From an uncultured Clostridia bacterium (GTDB taxonomy: Bacteria; Bacillota; Clostridia; Oscillospirales; Acutalibacteraceae), in the NCBI GenBank assembly GCA_937895645.1, contig CALBKQ010000006.1:1-11297 (forward strand): a stretch of 11,297 nucleotides of DNA. Reading direction: 5' to 3'. The notes beneath the pieces were generated by a model that worked only from the letters and a program-made list of their open reading frames with translations, searched no databases and was not told the DNA's origin. Shown piece after piece: positions 1 through 6,651 of the stretch; position 1 is the first letter of the stretch; each line of letters opens with the position of its first letter. The position numbers and the translations under genes were made by a program.

Positions 1-1195
1 TAAGAGCAACTTCGTCAGGCTCACCAGTGCTCTTGCCGTCTTCTGCAACTTCTGCATTAGTGCAAAGTGCCATTGCTGTTGCCAACTGTTCCTCGTTAGG
101 AGCATAGTGGTCAACAACTGTCATAACATTCTGTGTAAGAGTACCTGTCTTGTCAGAGCAGATAATCTGTGTACAACCAAGTGTTTCAACGGCTGTCATT
201 TTACGGATAATCGCATTTTTCTTTGACATATTTGTAACGCCGATAGAAAGAACGATTGTCATAACCGCAACAAGACCTTCAGGAATTGCAGCAACTGCAA
301 GTGCAATAGCTGTAATAAATGAGTCAAGTGCAACGTGGAAGAATTCCGGTTTAACATCAGGGAGAATATACTGTGTAAGAATGTTGTATGCAAAAATAAC
401 TATGCAAACACCAATAACGAGCTTTGTAAGCACCTTTGAAAGTTGTTCAAGTTTGATTTCAAGAGGAGTTTTGCCTTCTTCAGCAAGTGTAATAGCATTG
501 GCAATTTTACCCATTTCAGTATCCATACCAGTAGCAACTACAACTGCTTTACCACGTCCGTAAACGAGAGTTGAGCCCATGTATGCCATGTTTTTACGGT
601 CGCCAAGAGCTACTTCGTCACTGTCGTTTTTGCCCATAAGTGCATTAACAAGCTTTGTAACAGGAACAGATTCACCTGTAAGTGCTGCTTCTTCAATTTT
701 CATACTTGCGCACTCAAAAATACGGCAGTCGGCAGGAATTGCGTCACCAGCGTCAAGAAGAATAACGTCACCTACAACTAAGTCTTCACTCTTGACAACT
801 TCAACTTTGCCGTCACGAAGAACTTTAGTTGTTGCAGCAGACATTTTCTGCAATGCTTCAACTGCTTTTTCAGCTTTGCTTTCCTGAACAACGCCAAGAA
901 TTGCATTGATAAGAACAACAACAAGGATGATTATTGAGTCAGTAGGGGTTACAAATCCACCATGCTCAATCATTTCTGTTGCAGCAGAAATAACAGCCGC
1001 AACAAGCAAGATGATAATCATCGGGTCCTTCAACTGGTCAATAAAGCGTGAGAACATTGAAACTTTTTTAGCTTCTGCCAACTTGTTTTTTCCGTTCTCT
1101 GCAAGTCTTTTTTCAGCCTCTGCTGATGAAAGACCTTCCATAGAACTGTTGACTGCCTCAAAAACTTCATCAACCGAATGGAGATAATGTTTCAT
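1..1195 (-). CDS. Cation-transporting P2-type ATPase (Ca2+/Mn2+ pump family), N-terminal 398 residues, cut by window edge
   Basis: This is the N-terminal part of a membrane ATPase that pumps divalent cations out of the cytoplasm. Seen in the translation: a cation-ATPase N domain (about 1-50), two membrane helices (about 55-75 and 83-103), an actuator domain with TGES at 173-176, a helix pair near 255-275 and 290-315 containing the ion-site motif AAIPEGL (Glu306, matching SERCA Glu309), and the phosphorylation motif DKTGTLT with Asp348. The visible part ends in the nucleotide-binding domain at a TGEPDEVAL motif. The start at 1195 is preceded by AAAGAGGTG. Spacing of all landmarks matches SERCA-like pumps to within a few residues, so the gene looks intact up to the edge. 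The residue after PEGL is Val where SERCA has Pro. A manganese riboswitch in its leader suggests Mn2+ export, perhaps with Ca2+. The family is certain; the ion is inferred. Confidence 0.95.
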   Translation of the reverse strand, partial: MKHYLHSVDEVFEAVNSSMEGLSSAEAEKRLAENGKNKLAEAKKVSMFSRFIDQLKDPMIIILLVAAVISAATEMIEHGGFVTPTDSIIILVVVLINAILGVVQESKAEKAVEALQKMSAATTKVLRDGKVEVVKSEDLVVGDVILLDAGDAIPADCRIFECASMKIEEAALTGESVPVTKLVNALMGKNDSDEVALGDRKNMAYMGSTLVYGRGKAVVVATGMDTEMGKIANAITLAEEGKTPLEIKLEQLSKVLTKLVIGVCIVIFAYNILTQYILPDVKPEFFHVALDSFITAIALAVAAIPEGLVAVMTIVLSIGVTNMSKKNAIIRKMTAVETLGCTQIICSDKTGTLTQNVMTVVDHYAPNEEQLATAMALCTNAEVAEDGKSTGEPDEVAL

Positions 1196-1245
1196 AAAGA
1201 CACCTCTTTTTATTTCTTTGCTTTCGCAATAAAATTATACATATT

Positions 1246-1284
1246 AAAAAAGACCTTTAGCAGTACTATTCTGCCGAAGGTCTT
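1246..1284 (-). terminator. Riboswitch-controlled intrinsic terminator
   Basis: On the minus strand an AAGACCTTCGGCAG arm pairs with CTGCTAAAGGTCTT around a 7-nt loop and runs into a T tract. The 5' arm is shared with the 3' strand of the riboswitch P1 helix, so the two folds exclude each other. It lies about 50 nt before the ATPase start. The inferred mechanism is termination without metal and read-through when the aptamer is bound. Confidence 0.88.
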
Positions 1285-1368
1285 GCTTCCCGAAACAATC
1301 AGGTACGATAACCAGCCGGAAGTCCAGCGAATGTTGATTACCGTAAAATAGCTACTCCCCTTGGGAAT
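1270..1368 (-). ncRNA. yybP-ykoY (manganese-sensing) riboswitch aptamer
   Basis: Read on the minus strand, the leader contains the two family hallmarks: AAGGGGAGTAGC near the 5' end and GGAAGCAAGACCTT near the 3' end, the conserved loops that build the metal site. Between them are the TCAACATTCG segment, a helix from ACGGTAATC with GGTTATCGT, a GCTGG/CCGGC hairpin, and a CCTGA/TTCGGG hairpin. P1 forms from CCCAAGG and CCTTCGG with one mismatch. The class is known to bind Mn2+ and commonly precedes metal exporters, including P-type ATPases. The transcript should begin almost at the aptamer's first base, given the promoter position. The assignment rests on motif and pairing recognition, not on a covariance-model search. 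Confidence 0.93.
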
Positions 1369-1374
1369 AAAACA

Positions 1375-1403
1375 ATTTTACCATATTTATAAAAAACTGT
1401 CAA
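1375..1403 (-). promoter_or_regulatory. Sigma-A promoter of the riboswitch-ATPase unit
   Basis: On the minus strand TTGACA (1398-1403) is followed after exactly 17 bp by TAAAAT (1375-1380), preceded by TGG as an extended -10. The predicted start falls near 1367, right at the 5' end of the aptamer. Confidence 0.88.
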
Positions 1404-1441
1404 CGGGTGAAATTGCTCACATTTTATAGTTTGTCCGGCAA

Positions 1442-1473
1442 TAAATAAAAGGTGGGAGTTTTATACTCCCACC
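1442..1473 (-). terminator. Terminator of the CotH-family gene
   Basis: A perfect 9-bp stem GGTGGGAGT/ACTCCCACC with a 5-nt loop is followed on the minus strand by TTTTATTTA. It starts about 10 nt after the CotH stop codon and separates that gene from the ATPase promoter. Confidence 0.9.
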
Positions 1474-1482
1474 ACATTATTT

Positions 1483-3483
1483 TTACTCTTCTTTTTTCTT
1501 GATTGTTACTATAATGCCAAGACCAGATGCGATTGCAACTGTTGCTGCAACGACAACTGATGCTCCTGCAACTGTGTCAGGAATATCACTATCTTCTATG
1601 TTCTCATTTGTATTTGTATTATTATCGGTATTTGTATCGTTATCAGTATCGGTGTCAGGTGTAGTATCAGGTGTTGTGTCAGTGTTTCCACTGTTGTTAC
1701 CAAGACCACCACCAAGAATACCTTCAACAGCGTCGCCTACACCATTCAATATATCGTCAAGCGGGCTGCTTTCAACATTTGTTGTCTGTACTGTGCCAAA
1801 ATTGTTTGTAAGGAAAACTGCTCGTTTTGTTGAGAAATCCTTTACAAAATCAACATCCGCATTAAACTCTGATTTAATTGTATCAATATCAGTTGTTCCA
1901 TAAATATTCCAACAGATTGCGTTTGCAACTGCTGAACCTTCGATTTTATCAGCATAAGCGTCAATGCCTGACTCGTTCATTATATTAAGAACATCAATAA
2001 TTTCATCGTCCCACACATTTTTAACACCTGCAACAAAATCTTCTTTCTGGCAAAGAGCATTAAAGAGTGTAGGCACTTTTTTGATATCTGCTTGACCAAA
2101 AATAGTGTTTTTATACTGCCTGCCAAAGCAAACTGTAAATTCTTCAGGATTCATATAGTTACAACCATAACGATTATTTTCATTATTGCCCAGTGCAATA
2201 TCAAAGTCCCAAACAGGTCCGGCATAAAGCTTGTCATCACCTTGTGGCTTATACATATACGTACTTGTAAGACCACAGTCCATATTTGATGCCCATTCGT
2301 TTATAGCATAGAATTTCTGGAATGTTTCTACGTTACAAAGGTCTGTGTAGTAGTAGCCATCAGCGTTATAGCCATCTTCTGACATTACTGCATCTTCAAA
2401 ATTCTGGTAAATATCACTAATATACTTAACTTCACTTTCAGTTGCATATTCAGGATTTTTGAAAATTACAGGTTGACCACCGTTTGATACAAACCCTGAA
2501 ATTTCACTGTCATATCTGTCGGCAATTTCCATTTCTATAAGATAACCACCGGAAATATCTGCAGGGTCGTTAGGAATTTCAACCCATTTCTGTGTACCCT
2601 CCATAAGACCGGAATACTCACCACGAGTACCTGCTAATGGGAGAGTATCGAAATCAACATCTGGATTTGCATCTTCATTAGCGTCATCAAGATTATCAAT
2701 TTCAACACGATTGTCGTCTGCTTCAACGCGTGTTGTCAAAATGAATGAGCCCATATAATCATTGTTGATATAAAGGTCAACAGGAGTGTATTTTGGAGTG
2801 TAATCAAGCACTTCACCTGCAACTGAATAGATAATTGCATTTCTCATAAGAGATGTATCACCGTGATTTGCAATTAGACTCCATTTTTTGCTTTTACCCA
2901 TACCAAAAAGGTCTGCTTTTTTATCGAGTTTAATATTATATGGTTTTTTATCCATTTTCCAGGTTGAGTTACCACGACCTTTAATATATTCAAGGTCGCC
3001 ACTGTATTCATATGTAAAACCATCTTCACCGATTACCTGAATATAACCAGGTTCTTTATGGTCTTTGTCTGCGTAAATTGCGTCAAGACTGCCTGACTCA
3101 GTTGTGATGAATACAGATGCGAGTTCGGTTTCAGCAATAATTTTGACATCATAAGTTTTTGCACCGCAACAAACAGAAATTGAAGATTTGTTTTTAAGTG
3201 TAATTATGTCACCACTTTTTACGTTGTTGCCATCAATTGTAACATCACCATCTGCTACAAAAGACACTCTGCAAAGCATAGTGCTTATTGATGTTGGCAT
3301 GAAAAGATAATAGTTACCGTCGTCTGCTAAAAACCATTCAACAGTCGGTACGTTTTCTTCTGTGAATGAAATTGCAGAAACAGAAAAGCTGTCAATAGTG
3401 TCTTCTGTTGTTGCATAACCAATCATTGAAGTTGATGCAAATATTACAACAAAAGCCAGAATAAAAGCAATAACCTTTTTCAT
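1483..3483 (-). CDS. Secreted, membrane-anchored CotH kinase-fold protein
   Basis: A 666-residue surface protein with the CotH fold, named after the Bacillus spore-coat protein kinase. Seen: a signal peptide at 1-25 (MKK, hydrophobic core, ending near GYA), a small N-terminal beta-rich region to about 120, then the CotH domain at about 125-560. Its landmarks are GRGNSTW (169-175), KPYNIKLD (180-187), SLMRN (211-215), YMGSFILTTRVE (243-254) and VWDFD (424-428), whose two Asp would bind metal-ATP. A Thr/Asp/Asn-rich stalk spans 597-632. It is followed by IPDTVAG, a hydrophobic segment (639-661) and KKKEE, a membrane anchor or a degenerate wall-sorting signal. The start at 3483 is chosen because AAAGGGGA precedes it and the signal peptide begins there; the longer frame to 3558 overlaps the promoter. 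Kinase motifs look intact but the substrate is unknown. It stands alone with its own promoter and terminator. Confidence 0.92.
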   Translation of the reverse strand: MKKVIAFILAFVVIFASTSMIGYATTEDTIDSFSVSAISFTEENVPTVEWFLADDGNYYLFMPTSISTMLCRVSFVADGDVTIDGNNVKSGDIITLKNKSSISVCCGAKTYDVKIIAETELASVFITTESGSLDAIYADKDHKEPGYIQVIGEDGFTYEYSGDLEYIKGRGNSTWKMDKKPYNIKLDKKADLFGMGKSKKWSLIANHGDTSLMRNAIIYSVAGEVLDYTPKYTPVDLYINNDYMGSFILTTRVEADDNRVEIDNLDDANEDANPDVDFDTLPLAGTRGEYSGLMEGTQKWVEIPNDPADISGGYLIEMEIADRYDSEISGFVSNGGQPVIFKNPEYATESEVKYISDIYQNFEDAVMSEDGYNADGYYYTDLCNVETFQKFYAINEWASNMDCGLTSTYMYKPQGDDKLYAGPVWDFDIALGNNENNRYGCNYMNPEEFTVCFGRQYKNTIFGQADIKKVPTLFNALCQKEDFVAGVKNVWDDEIIDVLNIMNESGIDAYADKIEGSAVANAICWNIYGTTDIDTIKSEFNADVDFVKDFSTKRAVFLTNNFGTVQTTNVESSPLDDILNGVGDAVEGILGGGLGNNSGNTDTTPDTTPDTDTDNDTNTDNNTNTNENIEDSDIPDTVAGASVVVAATVAIASGLGIIVTIKKKEE
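1586..1692 (-). repeat. Low-complexity Thr/Asp/Asn stalk-coding region
   Basis: This stretch encodes residues about 598-632 of the CotH-family protein, made almost only of Thr, Asp, Asn, Pro and Glu with recurring TPDT and TDTD/NTNT units. The DNA shows short imperfect repeats of the GTATCAGGTGT and GTATTTGTA kind. Such stalks typically lift a surface domain through the cell wall and can vary in length between strains. Confidence 0.7.
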
Positions 3484-3536
3484 ATAAAAATCCCCTTTGT
3501 CAAAGATTATTAATTGTAATAAATCTACCCAAAGCA

Positions 3537-3565
3537 AATATAACATTTTGAATTTCAAAAGTCAA
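3537..3565 (-). promoter_or_regulatory. Promoter of the CotH-family gene, with palindrome in the spacer
   Basis: On the minus strand TTGACT (3560-3565) and TATATT (3537-3542) are separated by 17 bp. A perfect inverted repeat TTTTGAA-A-TTCAAAA (3546-3560) lies over the spacer and the last base of the -35. The predicted leader is about 45 nt. Confidence 0.75.
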
Positions 3566-3596
3566 CACAATAAAATTTTTCTTTATCTGTTTTATT

Positions 3597-3618
3597 TACT
3601 ATCATAGTATGGTAAAAT
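3597..3618 (+). promoter_or_regulatory. Extended -10 promoter of the asparaginase-like gene, with adjacent palindrome
   Basis: TATGGTAAAAT supplies a TGn-extended -10 (TAAAAT, 3613-3618). No good -35 is seen at the right distance. A perfect palindrome TACTAT-C-ATAGTA (3597-3609) occupies the spacer just upstream and could be an operator. The predicted leader is about 30 nt. Confidence 0.6.
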
Positions 3619-3654
3619 AAAAAAGAACACTAAATTTGAATGAGAGTGAATTTT

Positions 3655-4617
3655 ATGAAAATTTTAGTCATTTTTACGGGTGGTACAATAGGTACAAGTA
3701 CAAAGGACGGTTGGACAGATATTGATGCCGGTACAAAATATGTGTTGCTTGACAGTTACAATAACAAAGGTGAAATCGAGTTTGTAACTGCATCTCCATA
3801 TAGTACTTTAAGTGAAAATCTTTCTGCAAAGCATCTAAATCTGTTACAGAAAGAAATTCGTGATAATCTTACAAAAGATTTTGACGGTATTATTGTAACT
3901 CATGGTACGGACACTCTTCAATATACTGCAGCTGCAATAGAATACGCATTTAACGGGTGCCAGATACCAATAGTTTTTGTTTCTGCTGACTATCCGTTGG
4001 AAGATTCAAGAACAAACGGCTTTATAAATTTTGAGGTTGCTGTTGAGTTTATAAAATCAAAATCTGCAAATGGTGTTTTTGTAAGTTACAAAAATAATGA
4101 TGAAGATAATACAAATATTCATATTGGTTCACGCATTTTGCAACACAGTGAATATGATGCAAATATTTATAGTATTGACAATGTTCCTTTTGCAACTTAT
4201 AGTGACAAAATCACAATGAGTAATATGAAAATTAAAAATACCAATAATATAGGTATAGTGAATTACATTGAAAATCCGTGCATATTATCTGTTGAAAGTT
4301 GTCCAGGTAACAATTACGCTTATTGCCTTGATAATGTGAATGCAGTTATATTAAAACCGTATCATTCGGGCACTCTTAATACTGCAAACAGTTGTTTGAT
4401 GGATTTCTGCAAGTTTGCAAGTAAAAAGAATATTCCGGTTTTCGTAACGGGCACTCATTATGGTGTAGCGTATAAAAGTACTGAACTTTATAGCGAGTTA
4501 GGTGTTAAACTTGTACCTTTCGGAACATATATTTCTGCATACATGAAAATCTGGGCAGGAATAAGCCTTGGTGAAAATATTGAGGAATTTGTAAATAATC
4601 GCATTGCAAATGAATAA
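3655..4617 (+). CDS. Asparaginase-fold amidohydrolase homologue lacking the usual catalytic lysine
   Basis: A 320-residue cytoplasmic protein (no signal peptide) of the asparaginase/glutaminase family, which hydrolyses side-chain amides, typically asparagine to aspartate and ammonia. Seen: the first active-site motif FTGGTIG with nucleophile candidate Thr11, the second motif THGTDT with Thr85-Asp86, and a C-terminal domain with VTGTHYG near 268-274. In the stretch that normally carries the third catalytic residue (Lys162 of E. coli enzyme II, in a GRDVTK context) this protein reads GSRILQ, so Gln163 stands in place of lysine. Length is normal for type I enzymes. The start at 3655 is preferred over an upstream ATG at 3640 because GAGAGTGA precedes it and MKILVIFTGG is the expected N-terminus. 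It forms its own unit with a terminator. Fold is certain; asparaginase activity is uncertain. Confidence 0.88.
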   Translation: MKILVIFTGGTIGTSTKDGWTDIDAGTKYVLLDSYNNKGEIEFVTASPYSTLSENLSAKHLNLLQKEIRDNLTKDFDGIIVTHGTDTLQYTAAAIEYAFNGCQIPIVFVSADYPLEDSRTNGFINFEVAVEFIKSKSANGVFVSYKNNDEDNTNIHIGSRILQHSEYDANIYSIDNVPFATYSDKITMSNMKIKNTNNIGIVNYIENPCILSVESCPGNNYAYCLDNVNAVILKPYHSGTLNTANSCLMDFCKFASKKNIPVFVTGTHYGVAYKSTELYSELGVKLVPFGTYISAYMKIWAGISLGENIEEFVNNRIANE

Positions 4618-4624
4618 AAATATG

Positions 4625-4654
4625 GGCAGGCTTTTGTAATCCTGCCTGTTTTTT
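4625..4654 (+). terminator. Terminator of the asparaginase-like gene
   Basis: GGCAGG and CCTGCC (4625-4630, 4641-4646) form a 6-bp stem with a 10-nt loop, followed by TGTTTTTT. It begins 8 nt after the stop codon. Confidence 0.88.
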
Positions 4655-4671
4655 ATGTATTAAATCATATA

Positions 4672-4719
4672 AAAATTTATCAAAATTTATTGACAAAATT
4701 TGTATTGATAATGTAGAAT
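4672..4719 (+). promoter_or_regulatory. Promoter of the phosphate transport operon with upstream AAAATTT repeats
   Basis: TTGACA (4690-4695) and TAGAAT (4714-4719) lie 18 bp apart. AAAATTTAT occurs at 4672-4680 and 4682-4690, and AAAATTT again at 4695-4701, across and above the -35; ACAAA-A-TTTGT (4693-4703) is palindromic. These could be an UP element or a regulator site; no recognisable PhoP box is claimed. Confidence 0.65.
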
Positions 4720-4773
4720 AAAATCGTATTCTTTCGCATTAAATACAAATGTGAAGTGAAAGGAATTATGTCT

Positions 4774-5835
4774 ATGGATTCAATTTTGGAATTTTGGTCC
4801 CAGATGACAGCCAATCCGCTACTCTTTATTGCGGTAGCGCTGACTATGGGCGTTATTCTGGTAAACGGTTGGACAGATGCACCTAATGCTATTGCTACTT
4901 GTGTAGTAACAAGATGTATGCCACCAAAGGCTGCAATTCTTATGGCTGCTGTGTTCAATTTTCTTGGCGTTTTTATAATGACTCTTGTCAACGCTACGGT
5001 TGCTGAAACTATTACAAAAATGGTAGATTTCGGTTCCGACCCCGACCTTGCAATTATAGCACTCAGTGCTGCGTTGTTTGCCATTGTTCTTTGGGCTACA
5101 CTAGCGTGGGTATTCGGTATTCCTACAAGTGAAAGTCACGCACTTATTGCAGGTCTCACTGGTAGTGCAATCGCACTTCAAGGCAGTTTCGAAAGTGTAA
5201 ATGGTCAGGAATGGGTGAAGGTTGTTTATGGCATTTTCATTTCTGTAATACTCGGTTTTGGTCTTGGTTGGATTGTTTGTAAGGTAGTTACAAAAATCTT
5301 CTATAATGCAGACAGACCGAAAACTGAACCATTTTTCAGAGGTGCACAGATTGTTGGTGCTGCGTCAATGGCTTTTATGCACGGTGCACAGGACGGTCAA
5401 AAATTTATGGGCGTTGTGCTTCTTTGTGTATATATGTCAAAGGGACAAGGATTACCATCTGACATCAATATTGCACAAGATTACCTGTGGCTTATGATTG
5501 TCTGCTCAGTAGTTATGGCAGCAGGTACAGCAATGGGTGGTAAAAAGATTATTAAATCCGTTGGTATGGATATGGTTAAACTTGAAAAATATCAGGGATT
5601 TTCAGCAGACATTGCTGCTGCAATCTCACTTTTAATTTGTTCAGTATTCAGCCTTCCTGTATCAACAACTCACGCAAAAACAACATCTATTATGGGTGTT
5701 GGTGCAGTAAAACGCGTTTCTGCTATCAATTTTGGTGTTGTTAAAGAAATGGTACTTACATGGGTGCTTACATTCCCGGGTTGTGGATTAGTTGGTTTCT
5801 TAATGACAAAATTATTTATGTTTATTTTCACCTGA
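4774..5835 (+). CDS. pit: PiT-family inorganic phosphate permease
   Basis: A 353-residue membrane protein of the PiT family, which imports phosphate with a cation. Seen: about ten hydrophobic helices arranged as two inverted halves. The first half has NGWTDAPNAIAT (31-42) and GIPTSESHALIAG (115-127). The second has the matching MHGAQDGQK (202-210) and SLPVSTTHAKT (293-303). Asp35 and Asp207 are the conserved acidic residues. His of the common NGxHDAANA signature is Thr34 here, a variant. ATG 4774 is chosen because AAGGA lies 9 nt upstream; ATG 4768 would leave only 3 nt, and GTG 4756 precedes the ribosome binding site. The DUF47 gene follows after 18 nt, the common pairing of a permease with its regulatory partner. 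Phosphate is the likely substrate, but H+ versus Na+ coupling cannot be told. Confidence 0.93.
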   Translation: MDSILEFWSQMTANPLLFIAVALTMGVILVNGWTDAPNAIATCVVTRCMPPKAAILMAAVFNFLGVFIMTLVNATVAETITKMVDFGSDPDLAIIALSAALFAIVLWATLAWVFGIPTSESHALIAGLTGSAIALQGSFESVNGQEWVKVVYGIFISVILGFGLGWIVCKVVTKIFYNADRPKTEPFFRGAQIVGAASMAFMHGAQDGQKFMGVVLLCVYMSKGQGLPSDINIAQDYLWLMIVCSVVMAAGTAMGGKKIIKSVGMDMVKLEKYQGFSADIAAAISLLICSVFSLPVSTTHAKTTSIMGVGAVKRVSAINFGVVKEMVLTWVLTFPGCGLVGFLMTKLFMFIFT

Positions 5836-5853
5836 TAGAAAGGATGTTAAAAA

Positions 5854-6474
5854 ATGGCTAAAGGCGATAAATTTTATTTTGAAAATTTTATAGAATGTGC
5901 ATCACTTGCAAAAAAAGCATCATCATATCTTGTTGAATGTCTTACAAGTTATGATGCAGGTAAACTTGAAACAATGCTTAAAGAAATGCACACTTTTGAG
6001 CAGAGTGCAGACAAAAAGAAACACGAAATGAACAAAGCACTTGCAAAAGCGTTTGTTACACCTGTTGAGCGTGAAGACCTTGATATGCTCAGCCACGAAC
6101 TTGACAATGTGCTTGATACTTTAGAAGAAGTGCTTCAGAAATTATATATTTATGATATCAAAACTATTGAGCCTTTTGCAGTTACTTATGCAAATAACAT
6201 TGTAAAAGCTTGTGACTTGCTTTGTGCTATTATGGGCGAGTTCGAAAACTTCAAAAAATCAAAGAAAATTCAACCACTTATTGTTGAGTGTAATGATGTT
6301 GAAGAAGAATGCGATAAGTTGTATCTTGCTTCAATGCACGAGATTACAAAGAACTCAACTGATGTTCTTACAACAATCGCATGGTACAAAATTTATGATT
6401 GTTTTGAGGCTTGTGCCGACGCTTGTGAACACGTAGGTGAGTGCGTAGGCTCAATCATTATGAAGAACACATAA
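5854..6474 (+). CDS. DUF47/PhoU-like accessory protein of the phosphate permease
   Basis: A 206-residue all-helical cytoplasmic protein of the DUF47 family (PhoU_div), relatives of PhoU that accompany PiT permeases and are thought to control or assist them. Seen: long amphipathic helices with acidic metal-binding style motifs, including E49-x3-D53-x3-H57, E150/E151 with D154, and D182, E185, D189 and E192 near the C-terminus. The typical FVTPVEREDLDMLSHELDNVLD region sits at 67-88. AGAAAGGA precedes the start by 9 nt. It lies 18 nt after pit and shares its promoter and terminator. Length is normal for the family. The C-terminus is unusually cysteine-rich for this family (Cys183, 187, 191 and 197), which may be incidental. 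Confidence 0.93.
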   Translation: MAKGDKFYFENFIECASLAKKASSYLVECLTSYDAGKLETMLKEMHTFEQSADKKKHEMNKALAKAFVTPVEREDLDMLSHELDNVLDTLEEVLQKLYIYDIKTIEPFAVTYANNIVKACDLLCAIMGEFENFKKSKKIQPLIVECNDVEEECDKLYLASMHEITKNSTDVLTTIAWYKIYDCFEACADACEHVGECVGSIIMKNT

Positions 6475-6500
6475 TAAAAATCAAATATAAAAAAAGAAAA

Positions 6501-6530
6501 AAGAGCTTTCCGGGTGAAAGCTCTTTTTCT
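6501..6530. terminator. Bidirectional terminator between the phosphate operon and the ABC exporter operon
   Basis: AAGAGCTTTC and GAAAGCTCTT form a perfect 10-bp stem with a CGGGT loop. T-runs follow on the plus strand and A-runs precede it, so it can end transcription from both sides. It serves the DUF47 gene (plus) and the converging permease gene (minus). Confidence 0.9.
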
Positions 6531-6542
6531 TATAAAAGGAGA

Positions 6543-6590
6543 ATGAAAATGAAAGGGGATTGTGGTCCGTATATCTGTGACCACGGTTAA
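6543..6590 (+). CDS. Possible micropeptide gene (15 codons), hypothetical
   Basis: AAAAGGAG directly precedes a short frame reading MKMKGDCGPYICDHG and a TAA stop (an inner ATG at 6549 gives 13 residues and a better ribosome-site spacing). It has two cysteines and resembles no family I recognise. It lies just beyond the terminator of the phosphate operon with no clear promoter, so expression would depend on read-through. An inverted repeat, GTGGTC (6562-6567) and GACCAC (6579-6584), overlaps it, so the GC-rich island may instead be a structured element. It is listed because the ribosome site is good, not because a function is known. Confidence 0.25.
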   Translation: MKMKGDCGPYICDHG

Positions 6591-6651
6591 AGAATATCAC
6601 ATAAATGTTGAATAAAAATATATAAATTTTTAATATTTTGTGAATTCTGGA

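Noticed and set aside
150..1187. Three open reading frames on the plus strand
   Set aside because: They lie antisense to the intact P-type ATPase, lack ribosome sites and have no recognisable protein features.
1407..1420. GTGA-N6-TCAC upstream of the ATPase promoter
   Set aside because: Only four paired bases per arm, which is likely by chance in this composition.
1586..1692. Short repeats as a CRISPR-like array
   Set aside because: They are irregular, lack unique spacers and encode the Thr/Asp stalk in frame.
3484..3558. 25-codon N-terminal extension of the CotH-family protein
   Set aside because: It would run over the promoter -10 and the ribosome site; the signal peptide begins at 3483.
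4505..5084. Minus-strand reading frames over the asparaginase end and the pit start
   Set aside because: They are antisense to two well-supported genes and cross a terminator and promoter.
6562..6584. GTGGTC/GACCAC hairpin as a terminator
   Set aside because: No T-tract follows on either strand, and a better bidirectional terminator lies at 6501-6530.
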